Assembly (NCBI RefSeq): GCF_944324745.1
Contig: NZ_CALUXO010000073.1
Location: forward strand, 57,038-121,037
Length of the DNA stretch: 64,000 bases
Direction of reading: 5' to 3'
Origin: an uncultured Thomasclavelia sp.
GTDB lineage: Bacteria; Bacillota_I; Bacilli_A; Erysipelotrichales; Coprobacillaceae
Part shown: positions 1-8,372 of the stretch, one piece after another
How the letters are laid out: each line of letters opens with the position of its first letter
How positions within the stretch are numbered: the first letter of the stretch is position 1
Translations under genes and position numbers: made by a program
Notes under the pieces: generated by a model
What the model was told of the DNA's origin: nothing
The model's database searches: none
The model's input: the letters and a program-made list of their open reading frames with translations, nothing else

Positions 1-272
1 TTGTCAGGAACTTTATTGCCAGAAACAATTCCTAAATAGTCAGCTTCTTTAACATGTTTAGCATCGGCCATGGAAACGGTAAAAGCCTTTTTATGCAAAA
101 TGTTTTTAACAGTTTTATGTTCACTGGCTAAATAAAGTGCGATTTGCTTATAATCGGCAATACAGCCCCAGGCAGCATTCATGGCATCAGGATTATTATT
201 TTCATCATAAGATGCAATGATAAATACCGGACAAGGATAAATAAATGGTTTAGCACCAAAATCTTTTCTCAT
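1..272 (-). CDS. Flavin reductase family protein, C-terminal part cut off by window edge
   Basis: Reading the minus strand from ATG at 272 gives an open frame to the window edge, beginning MRKDFGAKPFIYPCPVF and containing NAAWGCIADYKQIALYL and a stretch close to the usual ...KNILHKKAFTVSMAD. This is the FMN-binding split-barrel layout of flavoredoxin/flavin reductase-like proteins, which reduce or carry FMN in the cytoplasm. An AGGAGG lies 9 nt upstream (282-287), which fixes the start. About 90 residues are visible, roughly half of the family length. It is divergent from the MarR gene. The family assignment is by pattern recall; substrate unknown. Confidence 0.7.
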   Translation of the reverse strand, partial: MRKDFGAKPFIYPCPVFIIASYDENNNPDAMNAAWGCIADYKQIALYLASEHKTVKNILHKKAFTVSMADAKHVKEADYLGIVSGNKVPD

Positions 273-308
273 TACTTCTAACCTCCTGTCATTATTTTAA
301 CCTTAAAC

Positions 309-329
309 TATACTTTAGCGTCAAGTATA
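309..329. promoter_or_regulatory. Inverted repeat in the divergent flavin reductase/marR region
   Basis: TATACTT and AAGTATA form a perfect 7-bp inverted repeat with a 7-nt spacer. It abuts the -35 box of the marR promoter and sits just upstream of the flavin reductase gene, so it may be an operator for either direction. The bound protein is unknown. Confidence 0.4.
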
Positions 330-358
330 TTGACAAAAAAAGTAAATGGTAATATAGT
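330..358 (+). promoter_or_regulatory. Sigma-A-type promoter of the marR-ABC operon
   Basis: TTGACA (330-335) and TATAGT (353-358) are separated by 17 nt, a near-consensus vegetative promoter. The predicted start near 365 falls inside the tandem palindromes that follow. Confidence 0.75.
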
Positions 359-384
359 TAGTATACTAATAGTTAGCATACTAA
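358..384. promoter_or_regulatory. Tandem palindromic operator, probably for the MarR protein
   Basis: TTAGTATACTAA (358-369) is a perfect 12-bp palindrome, and TTAGCATACTAA (373-384) is a second copy with one changed base, starting 15 bp later. They lie between the -10 box and the ribosome site of the MarR gene, so a bound repressor would block initiation. Autoregulation by the MarR protein is inferred from position. Confidence 0.6.
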
Positions 385-399
385 GAAAGGAGTGGGTTA

Positions 400-828
400 A
401 TGCAAACACCGATGTATATAATCTTGTTTAAGGTCTACCATGCTCAGCGTAAACACTTTCGCAAAGATATGGAAAGATATAATCTGGCGCCAGGTCAGCC
501 TAAAGTCTTAAGGTATATTGCGTTGCATCCAGATTGTAAACTTAAAGATATTGCTGATGCCTGTGATCTTAAATCAGCGACGGTCAGTAAAACTTTAAAT
601 AATCTTGAACAAAAGGGATTATTGTTACGTAGAATTAATCCGGAAAATAAGCGAGCTTATCAGCTGATAGTGACTGATTCTGGTAAAGAGGCAATCATTA
701 AATGGGATAAGCATTGTTATGATTCTGAAAAATTAGTGCTAAAAGGGTTTACTGACAGTGAGAAAAAACAGTTAAGTGACTTCTTTTGTCGAATGTATTT
801 TAACTTGACTGGTAAAGAAATTGAATAA
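400..828 (+). CDS. MarR family transcriptional regulator
   Basis: The 142-residue protein has the winged-helix MarR layout: dimerisation helix at the N terminus, helix-turn-helix around residues 45-75 (LKDIADACDLKSATVSKTLN) and a basic wing (LLLRRINPENKRAY). MarR proteins are cytoplasmic repressors that usually release DNA when they bind small phenolic or toxic compounds. An AAAGGAG precedes the ATG. The gene is followed after 13 nt by two ABC exporter half-transporters, the common MarR-exporter arrangement, and two palindromes overlap its transcription start, so it probably controls itself and the exporter. Confidence 0.88.
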   Translation: MQTPMYIILFKVYHAQRKHFRKDMERYNLAPGQPKVLRYIALHPDCKLKDIADACDLKSATVSKTLNNLEQKGLLLRRINPENKRAYQLIVTDSGKEAIIKWDKHCYDSEKLVLKGFTDSEKKQLSDFFCRMYFNLTGKEIE

Positions 829-841
829 GAGGGGGAAAAAC

Positions 842-2566
842 ATGATAAAGCGACTATATTCATATATGAAACCATATCAAAAAACATTCTTGCTCGCTTG
901 TTTGGCTATAGTAGCGGAAACAGCATTTGAACTAGTAATCCCTTTTTTGATGGCGGATATTATTGATGTTGGTGTGGCTAATAATGATACTGATTATATA
1001 ATGTGGAAAGGAATCCAGATGGCTATTTGTGCTATAATCGCTTTGGTCCTTGGGTTGGCTTATGCCCGTTTTGCAGCAACTGCGGCTCAAGGATTTGGTG
1101 CTGGATTAAGACGTGATGAATTTATTAGAGTTCAAAACTTTTCATTTAAAAATACTGATCATTTCTCAACTTCATCTTTGATTACAAGATTAACTAGTGA
1201 TGTTACGATCATTCAAAATGCTATCAGTAATGGGATCCGGCCAATTGTCAGATCGCCAATTATGTTATTAATGGCTTTGTTTTTTACTTTTTCGATTAAT
1301 GCTACACTTGCAATGATTTTTATTATTGTAACGCCGATATTAGGAATTGGGTTATTTATTATTGTTAGAAAAGTAGGGCCATTGTATCGCTTGATGCAAT
1401 CAAGTATTGATAAATTAAATACCGTGGTTCAAGAAAATTTAAATGCTATTAGAGTGGTTAAATCTTATGTTCGTGAAGGATATGAAGAAGAAAAATTTGC
1501 CAAGATCAATGCTGATTTAAAGGGGAATAGTGAACAGGCTTTTAAAACTTCGGTTTGGAATGCTCCTTTATTTCAATATTGTATGTATACGACGATTGTC
1601 TGTATTATATTCTTTGGCGGGCAAATGATTTTCAATGGACAAATGCAGGTCGGAGAATTAACTGGATTTTTAAGTTATGTTCTACAGATTTTAAATTCAT
1701 TGATGTTGATATCAAATGTCTTTTTAATGGTAACCCGTTCTATTGCTAGTTGTCAGCGTATTTTTGAAGTTTTAGATGAAGTACCAGATATCAAAGATCC
1801 CGAAACACCAATTACTGAAGTTAAAAAAGGTGATATAGAATTTAAAGATGTTTATTTTAAATATAAAAATGAAGCTAAAGAGTATGCATTAAGTAATATT
1901 AATTTAAGTATTCCAGCTGGTTCGACTATTGGTATTTTAGGGGGAACTGGTTCAGCTAAAACTTCATTAGTCCAATTGATTCCGCGTCTTTATGATGTAA
2001 CTGAAGGTCAAATTTTAATTGATGGACATGATGTCAGAGAATATAGTGTAGAACATTTGCGTGATTGTATTGCGATGGTTTTACAAAAAAATACATTATT
2101 TAGTGGTACTGTTAAAGAAAACTTATTATGGGGAAATGAACATGCCAGTGATCAAGAAATTGCCTGGGCAAGTAAAATTGCTTGTGTTGATGAGTTTATT
2201 GACAATTTGGCCAACGGTTATGAAACTGATTTAGGTCAAGGTGGTGTCAATGTATCTGGTGGTCAAAAACAAAGATTATGTATCGCTAGAGCTCTTTTGA
2301 AACGTCCAAAAGTGTTAATTTTAGATGATTCCACTAGTGCTGTCGATACTGCTACTGAAGCAACGATTCGTAGTGGTTTGGCTAGTTTAAAAGAAACGAC
2401 CAAGATAATCATTGCTCAACGGGTCAGTTCCGTAATGCATGCTGACCAAATTGTTATTTTGGATGATGGAAAGATTCATGCTATCGGTACTCATGATGAG
2501 CTGTTAGCACATGATGAAATTTATCAGGATATCTATTATTCACAACGGGAAGGAGCTGGTTTATAA
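842..2566 (+). CDS. ABC exporter half-transporter with degenerate ATP site
   Basis: A 574-residue fused TMD-NBD protein of the multidrug/lipid exporter type. Six membrane helices occupy about residues 15-300 and the ATPase domain the rest. The start is ATG 842 (MIKRLYSY) because AGAGGGGG lies 6 nt upstream; an earlier TTG/ATG reading has no spacing. Walker A is GGTGSAKT (about 367-374), the signature is VSGGQKQR, but Walker B ends in LILDD instead of LILDE and the switch His is Gln (IIAQR). These are the hallmarks of the non-catalytic half of heterodimeric exporters such as TM287/288 or BmrCD. Its TAA overlaps the ATG of the partner gene by one base. Substrate not predictable. Confidence 0.9.
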   Translation: MIKRLYSYMKPYQKTFLLACLAIVAETAFELVIPFLMADIIDVGVANNDTDYIMWKGIQMAICAIIALVLGLAYARFAATAAQGFGAGLRRDEFIRVQNFSFKNTDHFSTSSLITRLTSDVTIIQNAISNGIRPIVRSPIMLLMALFFTFSINATLAMIFIIVTPILGIGLFIIVRKVGPLYRLMQSSIDKLNTVVQENLNAIRVVKSYVREGYEEEKFAKINADLKGNSEQAFKTSVWNAPLFQYCMYTTIVCIIFFGGQMIFNGQMQVGELTGFLSYVLQILNSLMLISNVFLMVTRSIASCQRIFEVLDEVPDIKDPETPITEVKKGDIEFKDVYFKYKNEAKEYALSNINLSIPAGSTIGILGGTGSAKTSLVQLIPRLYDVTEGQILIDGHDVREYSVEHLRDCIAMVLQKNTLFSGTVKENLLWGNEHASDQEIAWASKIACVDEFIDNLANGYETDLGQGGVNVSGGQKQRLCIARALLKRPKVLILDDSTSAVDTATEATIRSGLASLKETTKIIIAQRVSSVMHADQIVILDDGKIHAIGTHDELLAHDEIYQDIYYSQREGAGL

Positions 2567-4425
2567 TGGCAAGACAATTGACAAATGCAAAACCCAAGGA
2601 TATGCATAAAACTTTGAGTTCGTTTAAAAAATATATCGGTCATCATAAATATGCTTTGTTGATCGTAGCTATTTTAGTCGTTATTAGTACTGGGGTCAAC
2701 CTCTGGGGAACTTTCCAGATAAGAACCGTTGTTAATGATTATATTTTGACTAAAGATTTTACTGGATTAGTTCGCTTTGCTATCTTGATGGCTGTAGTCT
2801 ACGTCATTGGGGCAACGGCTACGGCTATTTATAAACAAGTGATGGTCCGGACGGCTGCTAAGATAATTCAAGAAATTCGTCAAGATTTATTTAATAAAAT
2901 GCAAAAGCTGCCCTTACAGTATTTTGATACCAATAGCCATGGTAATATCATGAGTTGTTTTACTAATGATTTGGATACTGTTCAAGATGCTTTAAATAAT
3001 AGTTTTGATAATGTTATCCAAAGTTTTATTTTGATCGTTGGAACTTTGACATTGATTTTTGTTTTAAATTGGCAATTATCATTAATTGTTTTAGTTTGTA
3101 TGATCATTATGTTTGTATTAATTCAATATTTAAGTAAGCGCAGTAAATATTATTTTAAACGCCAACAAGATGCCATGGGTAATTTAAATGGTTTTATTGA
3201 AGAAATGGTTGACGGGGTCAAAGTTGTTAAAGTATTTAATCACGAAGAAAAAAATATTGAAGAATTTGATCGGCGTAATCAAACATTACAAGATGCTGCA
3301 ACTGAGGCTTTAACATATTCAGGTCGAACTATTCCTACGGTTGTTAGTATTTCATATTTTAACTATGCTTTAGTAGCTAGTATTGGTGGTTTCATGGCTA
3401 TTGGAGGCATGATGGATCTAGGAAGCTTATCTTCATATTTGATTTTTGTACGACAAATAGCTTTACCAGTTAATCAATTTACTCAACAATTAAACTTTAT
3501 TTTAGCTGCTATGGCCGGAGCAGAACGTATTTTCTTGATGATGGAAGAATGTGAAGAAATTGATCAAGGAAATGTTACTTTAACTCGAGTTCGTCGTTTA
3601 TCTGATGGCACTTTACAAGAATGTGATGAACATACTGGTTTATGGGCTTGGCGTCATCCACGTAATGATGGAACAGTAGAATTAGTTCCATTACAAGGTG
3701 ATGTGCGGTTCCATGATGTCGTTTTTGGTTATAGCGAGACTAAGCCAATCTTAAAACAAATTAATCTTTTTGCTAAACCAGGTCAAAAAATTGCTTTTGT
3801 CGGTAATACTGGAGCTGGTAAAACGACCATTATTAATTTGATTAATCGTTTTTATGATATTCAAAAAGGAAGTATTACTTATGATGGTATCGATGTTAAG
3901 TTGATTAAAAAAGACGATTTAAGACATTCAATTTCAATTGTCTTACAGGACACACATTTATTTACTGGTACAATTGCCGATAATATTCGTTATGGAAAAC
4001 TTGATGCAACGATGGATGAAGTTATTGATGCAGCTAAATTAGCTAATGCTCATAGTTTTATTCGTCGTTTACCAGATGGTTATGATACGATGTTAAGCAG
4101 TGATGGAGCTAATTTATCTCAAGGTCAACGACAATTATTAGCGATTGCGCGAGCAGCAATTGCCAATCCGCCAGTACTTATCTTAGATGAAGCTACCAGC
4201 TCAATCGATACTAGAACTGAAAAATTGATTGAAAAAGGAATGGACGCTTTGATGGAAGGTCGAACTACATTTGTCATTGCCCATCGTTTATCAACAGTTA
4301 GAAATGCTGATGCTATTATGGTGTTAGATCATGGTGAAATTATTGAACGTGGTAATCATGATGATTTAATTGCTCAAAAAGGGCGTTATTATAAGCTTTA
4401 TACAGGACAATTTGAATTAGAATAA
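2566..4425 (+). CDS. ABC exporter half-transporter, catalytic half
   Basis: A 619-residue TMD-NBD exporter subunit with canonical ATP-site residues: Walker A GNTGAGKTT, signature LSQGQRQ, Walker B LILDEATSSID and switch His in IAHRLST. Between the membrane domain and the ATPase domain there is an extra segment of about 45 residues (roughly 335-380, rich in Arg, Asp and Trp), seen in many partners of this heterodimeric subfamily. Gene overlap with the preceding half-transporter and the complementary loss of catalytic residues there argue that the two form one asymmetric exporter under MarR control. A strong terminator follows. Confidence 0.9.
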   Translation: MARQLTNAKPKDMHKTLSSFKKYIGHHKYALLIVAILVVISTGVNLWGTFQIRTVVNDYILTKDFTGLVRFAILMAVVYVIGATATAIYKQVMVRTAAKIIQEIRQDLFNKMQKLPLQYFDTNSHGNIMSCFTNDLDTVQDALNNSFDNVIQSFILIVGTLTLIFVLNWQLSLIVLVCMIIMFVLIQYLSKRSKYYFKRQQDAMGNLNGFIEEMVDGVKVVKVFNHEEKNIEEFDRRNQTLQDAATEALTYSGRTIPTVVSISYFNYALVASIGGFMAIGGMMDLGSLSSYLIFVRQIALPVNQFTQQLNFILAAMAGAERIFLMMEECEEIDQGNVTLTRVRRLSDGTLQECDEHTGLWAWRHPRNDGTVELVPLQGDVRFHDVVFGYSETKPILKQINLFAKPGQKIAFVGNTGAGKTTIINLINRFYDIQKGSITYDGIDVKLIKKDDLRHSISIVLQDTHLFTGTIADNIRYGKLDATMDEVIDAAKLANAHSFIRRLPDGYDTMLSSDGANLSQGQRQLLAIARAAIANPPVLILDEATSSIDTRTEKLIEKGMDALMEGRTTFVIAHRLSTVRNADAIMVLDHGEIIERGNHDDLIAQKGRYYKLYTGQFELE

Positions 4426-4440
4426 TTTGTTATAAGTGAT

Positions 4441-4476
4441 AGAATAGCTATTGCCAGGCTTTAGCTATTCTTTTTT
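4441..4476 (+). terminator. Intrinsic terminator of the marR-ABC operon
   Basis: AGAATAGCTA pairs with TAGCTATTCT (10 bp) around an 11-nt loop and is followed by a T tract. Confidence 0.85.
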
Positions 4477-4580
4477 GCTAGTTAGATTTTATCTTATCAA
4501 TTATTATGGTTTAGAGCTATTTTGGATTTTGACATAAGTAAATGTTTATTTTAAGATAGTAATAAAAAGGGGGTAAAAAA

Positions 4581-5120
4581 ATGATTCGAGCTGATAGAGA
4601 AGTAACTGATCCACTATTAATTGCAGAAATGTTAAAAATGTTTAATATTGTAAATGTAGGAATCAATGGTGATGATGGTTATCCTTATGTATTGCCATTA
4701 AATTTTGGTTTTGAAGTAAAAGATAATAAATTTATTTTTTATACTCATTTTAGTAAACGGGGGCTAAAAGTTGATTTAATAAAGAAAGATCCTCGAGTTT
4801 GTCTGGAATTTAGTGCTTTTAATGACTTTCCTGATCATAAATATAAGGGACATTATCATGATTATCGTAGTGTTATTGCCAAAGGGACTATGAAGATAAT
4901 AGATGGTAATGCAGATTATGAAACCTTTAAACGAGGTTATGATTTATTATATTTGTGTAATAACCGTGAAATAAAGCCATTAGAAAACCGACCAGGGATA
5001 CCGCCGATATATATTGGGGTCGTAGAGTGTGAGATGACTAATATCACTGCAAAATCTGAATTTCCACTTCGTAGTGTTGAAGATGTTCCGTTTATCGATG
5101 TTTATTTGCAGGAAGACTAG
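4581..5120 (+). CDS. Pyridoxamine 5'-phosphate oxidase-like flavin protein (Nim-type)
   Basis: A 179-residue split-barrel FMN-binding protein. Recognisable pieces are the YPYVLPLNFGFE strand pair, IFYTHFSKRGLKVDLI (phosphate-binding region) and DPRVCLEF, typical of the NimA/pyridoxamine-oxidase-related family. Such proteins bind FMN and some reduce nitroimidazoles; many have unknown roles. AAAGGGGG precedes ATG 4581 at good spacing. It stands alone after the exporter terminator and is convergent with corA. The family call is solid; the specific substrate is not visible. Confidence 0.75.
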   Translation: MIRADREVTDPLLIAEMLKMFNIVNVGINGDDGYPYVLPLNFGFEVKDNKFIFYTHFSKRGLKVDLIKKDPRVCLEFSAFNDFPDHKYKGHYHDYRSVIAKGTMKIIDGNADYETFKRGYDLLYLCNNREIKPLENRPGIPPIYIGVVECEMTNITAKSEFPLRSVEDVPFIDVYLQED

Positions 5121-5198
5121 TTTTAAAATAATCATAGCTTGGTTATTTAAAGGAAGAATTGTTGAAAGCCTTTCTTTAAATGATCGAGCTTTTTTAAA

Positions 5199-5221
5199 TA
5201 AAAAAAGGTCATTAATGACCT
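5199..5221 (-). terminator. Intrinsic terminator of corA
   Basis: AGGTCATTAATGACCT (5206-5221) is a perfect 16-bp palindrome that overlaps the corA stop codon and is followed on the minus strand by a run of seven T. Confidence 0.8.
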
Positions 5222-6162
5222 TAATGAAACATATCTTTTTTGATAAATATGATTGTTGCGATAATACAGGCAATAACTGCCAGTAACGTTGGAAACCACC
5301 AAACAGGTACTGGTAAACCAGTAACATTCATACCATAGAAACTAAAGATAATATTTGGAATTGCCATGACAATCGTAATAACGGTTAATACCTTCATAAC
5401 AATATTCAAGTTATTAGAAATAACTGAAGCAAAAGCATCCATTGTTCCTGATAAAATATTAGAGTAGATATTACACATCTCAATTGCCTGATGGATTTCA
5501 ATCATCACATCGTCTAATAATTCCTGATCTTCATCATATAATTTAATTGGTTTTCCGCGCATAATTTTGTTTAAAGTAATTTCATCTGTTTTTAATGAAG
5601 TAGAAAAATAAACTAATGATTTTTCTAATCCTAACATTTGGATCAATTCTTTATTTTGCATTGATTTATGCAAACGCTGTTCAGTTCTTGAAGATAAACG
5701 ATCAATTTGGCGTAGATAAATCAAATAACGTTGTGAAATTCTAAGTAATAAAAGAAGTAAAAATCTTGTTTTTAAATTAGTATCAACTCCACGCACGTTA
5801 CCATTAGCCATATCCGAAATATTGTAATTATCATAAAGAGAGATAGTAACAACATAACCTTTCATAATAACGATACCTAGTGGTAATGTAGTATACTGTA
5901 AAGTATCAAAACCATCAGTCTTATCTTCGGCACTTGGGTAATCGACAATTACTAGAGTCTGATTGTTGTCTTCATCGTAGTCAATATGAGAACTTTCTTC
6001 TTCGTCTAAAGCAGAGCGAACGAATTCTGGGACGATTCCCATTTTATCAATTAAGAAATTTTTTTCTTCTTCAGTTGGATCGATGGCGCTGATCCAGCAT
6101 CCATATTCTGGTTCATCGATTTTTACTGTGTTATTTTCAAAAGTTTTGTAAAATTCTAACAT
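5221..6162 (-). CDS. corA: CorA family magnesium transporter
   Basis: A 313-residue protein with a large acidic cytoplasmic N-terminal domain and two C-terminal membrane helices. The signature GMN is present as FYGMNVTG between the helices, which forms the pore entrance of the CorA pentamer that takes up Mg2+ (or Co2+/Ni2+). The end IFIKKDMFH gives the usual basic tail. ATG 6162 has AAGGAGG at 6168-6174. The mRNA has an unusual leader with competing hairpins that can hide this ribosome site (see the regulatory entry). Ion choice is by family, not demonstrated. Confidence 0.9.
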   Translation of the reverse strand: MLEFYKTFENNTVKIDEPEYGCWISAIDPTEEEKNFLIDKMGIVPEFVRSALDEEESSHIDYDEDNNQTLVIVDYPSAEDKTDGFDTLQYTTLPLGIVIMKGYVVTISLYDNYNISDMANGNVRGVDTNLKTRFLLLLLLRISQRYLIYLRQIDRLSSRTEQRLHKSMQNKELIQMLGLEKSLVYFSTSLKTDEITLNKIMRGKPIKLYDEDQELLDDVMIEIHQAIEMCNIYSNILSGTMDAFASVISNNLNIVMKVLTVITIVMAIPNIIFSFYGMNVTGLPVPVWWFPTLLAVIACIIATIIFIKKDMFH

Positions 6163-6290
6163 CTTAACCTCCTTGGCAGGAGACTAAGACCATGTCTCCT
6201 GCTTTATATCATTATTTAATTGTAATTTCTTTCCAAACGACTCGGGCTCGGGAGACATAATAACACCTTCTTTCGGTGAGTAATTATAAC
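6163..6290 (-). promoter_or_regulatory. corA 5' leader with competing hairpins: candidate translational riboswitch
   Basis: On the minus strand an extended -10 (TGTTATAAT, 6283-6291) precedes a leader of about 110 nt. A small hairpin CACC/GGTG (6264-6278) is followed by segment A (ATGTCTCC, 6251-6258), segment B (GCAGGAGACAT, 6192-6202) and segment C (GTCTCCTGC, 6176-6184). A can pair with B (8 bp); B can pair with C (9 bp, 9-nt loop); and C can instead pair CTCCT with AGGAG of the Shine-Dalgarno (6169-6182, 4-nt loop). A:B pairing would free C to hide the ribosome site, B:C pairing would expose it. I do not see the M-box consensus. The switch model is inference. Confidence 0.5.
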
Positions 6291-6430
6291 ACAAAAGAAT
6301 TAATTTTTTCTATAAAAATTGTTAGTTTTAGATAAAATATTTTCTTTTTTTAATATTAACTACTTTTTTTAATTAATACTTGAAGAAATATCAAAAATTA
6401 ATTATATTATTTTCTGGTTTTGATAAATAT

Positions 6431-6460
6431 TTGACGAAATAGTCAATCTAAGTATATACT
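6431..6460 (+). promoter_or_regulatory. Promoter and candidate operator of the PTS operon
   Basis: TTGACG (6431-6436) and TATACT (6455-6460) give a promoter with an 18-nt spacer. TTGAC-N6-GTCAA (6431-6446) is a perfect inverted repeat lying on the -35 box, so a repressor could act here. No linked regulator gene is present. Confidence 0.5.
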
Positions 6461-6506
6461 ATTAACTAGTTTAATTAATAAATAAACTTGGAAATGAGGT
6501 TGAATA

Positions 6507-8372
6507 ATGAAGATTACTGATTTATTAACTTTTGATAGTATAGATTTAAATGGAAATGTTTCTAATAAAGAAGAAGCAATCGACCATTTAGTGTCTTTAA
6601 TGGTCAATAGTGGTAACATTATTGATAAAGAGACATATTTAAAAAGTATCTGGCAAAGAGAAGAGTTAGGATCTACTGGAGTTGGTGAAGGTGTGGCAAT
6701 ACCGCATGGACGATGTAACGCTGTAATAAAACCAGCTTTAGCGGCAATGGTTGTCAAAGAAGGGGTGGATTTTAATTCTTTGGATGGAAAACCTGCTTAT
6801 TTATTTTTTATGATTGCCGCACCAGAAAATGGTGATCAGGCTCATTTGGAAGTCTTAGCTGGGCTTTCTAAGATGCTGATGGATCATGATTTTAAAGAAC
6901 GATTGATCAATGCTCGTGATAAAAATGAGTTTGTAACCCTTTTAGCTCATCAAGAAAAGGAAACTGAAAATGAAGATAATCACGAAGAACATTTCGACGT
7001 TTTAGCAGTGACAGCTTGTCCTACTGGAATTGCCCATACTTATATGGCGGCAAAAAGTTTGGAGGATAAAGCTCGAGAGTTGAATATTAGTTTAAAAGTA
7101 GAAACTAATGGTGCATCGGGAATAAAAAACCAGTTAACTGATGAAGAAATTAAAAACGCCAAAGGAATTATTGTAGCGGCTGATAAACAAGTCGCTATGG
7201 ACCGTTTTGCCGGTAAGTCAGTTGTAATAACTAAAGTAGCGATGGGAATTGAAGAGCCAGAAAAATTGCTGGAAGCAGCTTTGAATTCTCAAGCACCAAT
7301 TTACCAAAAAGGACAAAAGAATCATGATTCTTTATTACGACAAATATATATGCAAATTGCTTATGCCATTAATCAAATTATTCCTATTATGGTAGGCGCT
7401 GGTACTTTAATATCAATACCAGTTTTATTACAGCAATATCAGTTATTTAATATTACTAGTATTTTTGATCATAGTTATTTAATGACTAGTTATCTGGCAG
7501 GAAATTTAATTGCAACCTTGATTGTTATTTTATTTGCTGGTTATTTAGGTCAGGCAATTGCTAAACAACCTGGATTTGCCTTAGGACTGGCTGGAGGAAT
7601 TGGAATGATTTTAAATAGCATTTATTTAAATAATGCCAATGCCCCAGGATTATTAGGTGGTATAATTGCCGGACTTTTAGGTGGGTATTTAGCTAAAATT
7701 ATGGCTAAACTAATGACAAAACTACCGGAGGATTTAGCTAGTTTGCATACGACAGTTATTTATCCAATTTTTGGTATGTTAATAACTTTGGCTATCAGTT
7801 ATATATTAAGTTCTTATATTGGCTTTGTTAATCAGATTATTGCTGTTTATATTAGTAATTTGAGTATTGTTGGCAGTCTTATTTTAGGAATAGTTGTAGC
7901 TGGAATGATGGCTTTTGATATGGGTGGACCAATTAATAAAATCGCTTATATCTTTGGTATTTCACAAATTTTAGAAGGTAATTATGATGTTATGGCGGCA
8001 GTTATGGCCGGGGGAATGGTTCCACCATTAGTGATTGCAATTGCAACAACATTTTTTAAACATAAATTTACTAATATCCAACGTAAACTTGGTAGAAAAA
8101 ATTATTTGCAAGGTTTAATGTTTGTATCTGAAGGAACTTTGCCTTTTGTAAAAGAAAACCGACGTTTGGTAACTGGAGTATGTATGATTGCTTCAGCCAT
8201 GGCTGGTGGTTTTTCTATGATTTATAACTGTGGTATCAGTTTGCCCCATGGTGGTATCTTTGTTTTACCACTAGTTATTCATCCGATAAGATATGTCGTC
8301 GCTTTATTAGCTGGAAGCTTATGTGGTGGCATGCTTTATGGGATTTTTAAAGAAAGAGAGAGTGTAAATTAA
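6507..8372 (+). CDS. fruA: Fructose-type PTS permease, fused EIIA-EIIB-EIIC
   Basis: A 621-residue single-chain fructose-family PTS permease. EIIA (about 1-148) carries the phosphoryl His67 in IPHGRC; EIIB (about 163-255) carries Cys171 in TACPTGIAHTYM; EIIC (about 280-621) has multiple membrane helices and ends in a short tail. It phosphorylates the sugar during uptake, yielding fructose 1-phosphate or a related sugar phosphate. The next gene, a HAD phosphatase, overlaps its stop codon. A PfkB-family kinase that could use the product lies 36 kb away, not in this operon. Exact sugar is not provable; mannose/2-O-mannosylglycerate relatives exist. Confidence 0.88.
   Translation: MKITDLLTFDSIDLNGNVSNKEEAIDHLVSLMVNSGNIIDKETYLKSIWQREELGSTGVGEGVAIPHGRCNAVIKPALAAMVVKEGVDFNSLDGKPAYLFFMIAAPENGDQAHLEVLAGLSKMLMDHDFKERLINARDKNEFVTLLAHQEKETENEDNHEEHFDVLAVTACPTGIAHTYMAAKSLEDKARELNISLKVETNGASGIKNQLTDEEIKNAKGIIVAADKQVAMDRFAGKSVVITKVAMGIEEPEKLLEAALNSQAPIYQKGQKNHDSLLRQIYMQIAYAINQIIPIMVGAGTLISIPVLLQQYQLFNITSIFDHSYLMTSYLAGNLIATLIVILFAGYLGQAIAKQPGFALGLAGGIGMILNSIYLNNANAPGLLGGIIAGLLGGYLAKIMAKLMTKLPEDLASLHTTVIYPIFGMLITLAISYILSSYIGFVNQIIAVYISNLSIVGSLILGIVVAGMMAFDMGGPINKIAYIFGISQILEGNYDVMAAVMAGGMVPPLVIAIATTFFKHKFTNIQRKLGRKNYLQGLMFVSEGTLPFVKENRRLVTGVCMIASAMAGGFSMIYNCGISLPHGGIFVLPLVIHPIRYVVALLAGSLCGGMLYGIFKERESVN

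Noticed and set aside
6163..6290. M-box (ykoK) magnesium riboswitch
   Set aside because: The position upstream of corA fits, but I could not find its conserved core; the leader is also too short. It is kept only as an unclassified structured leader.
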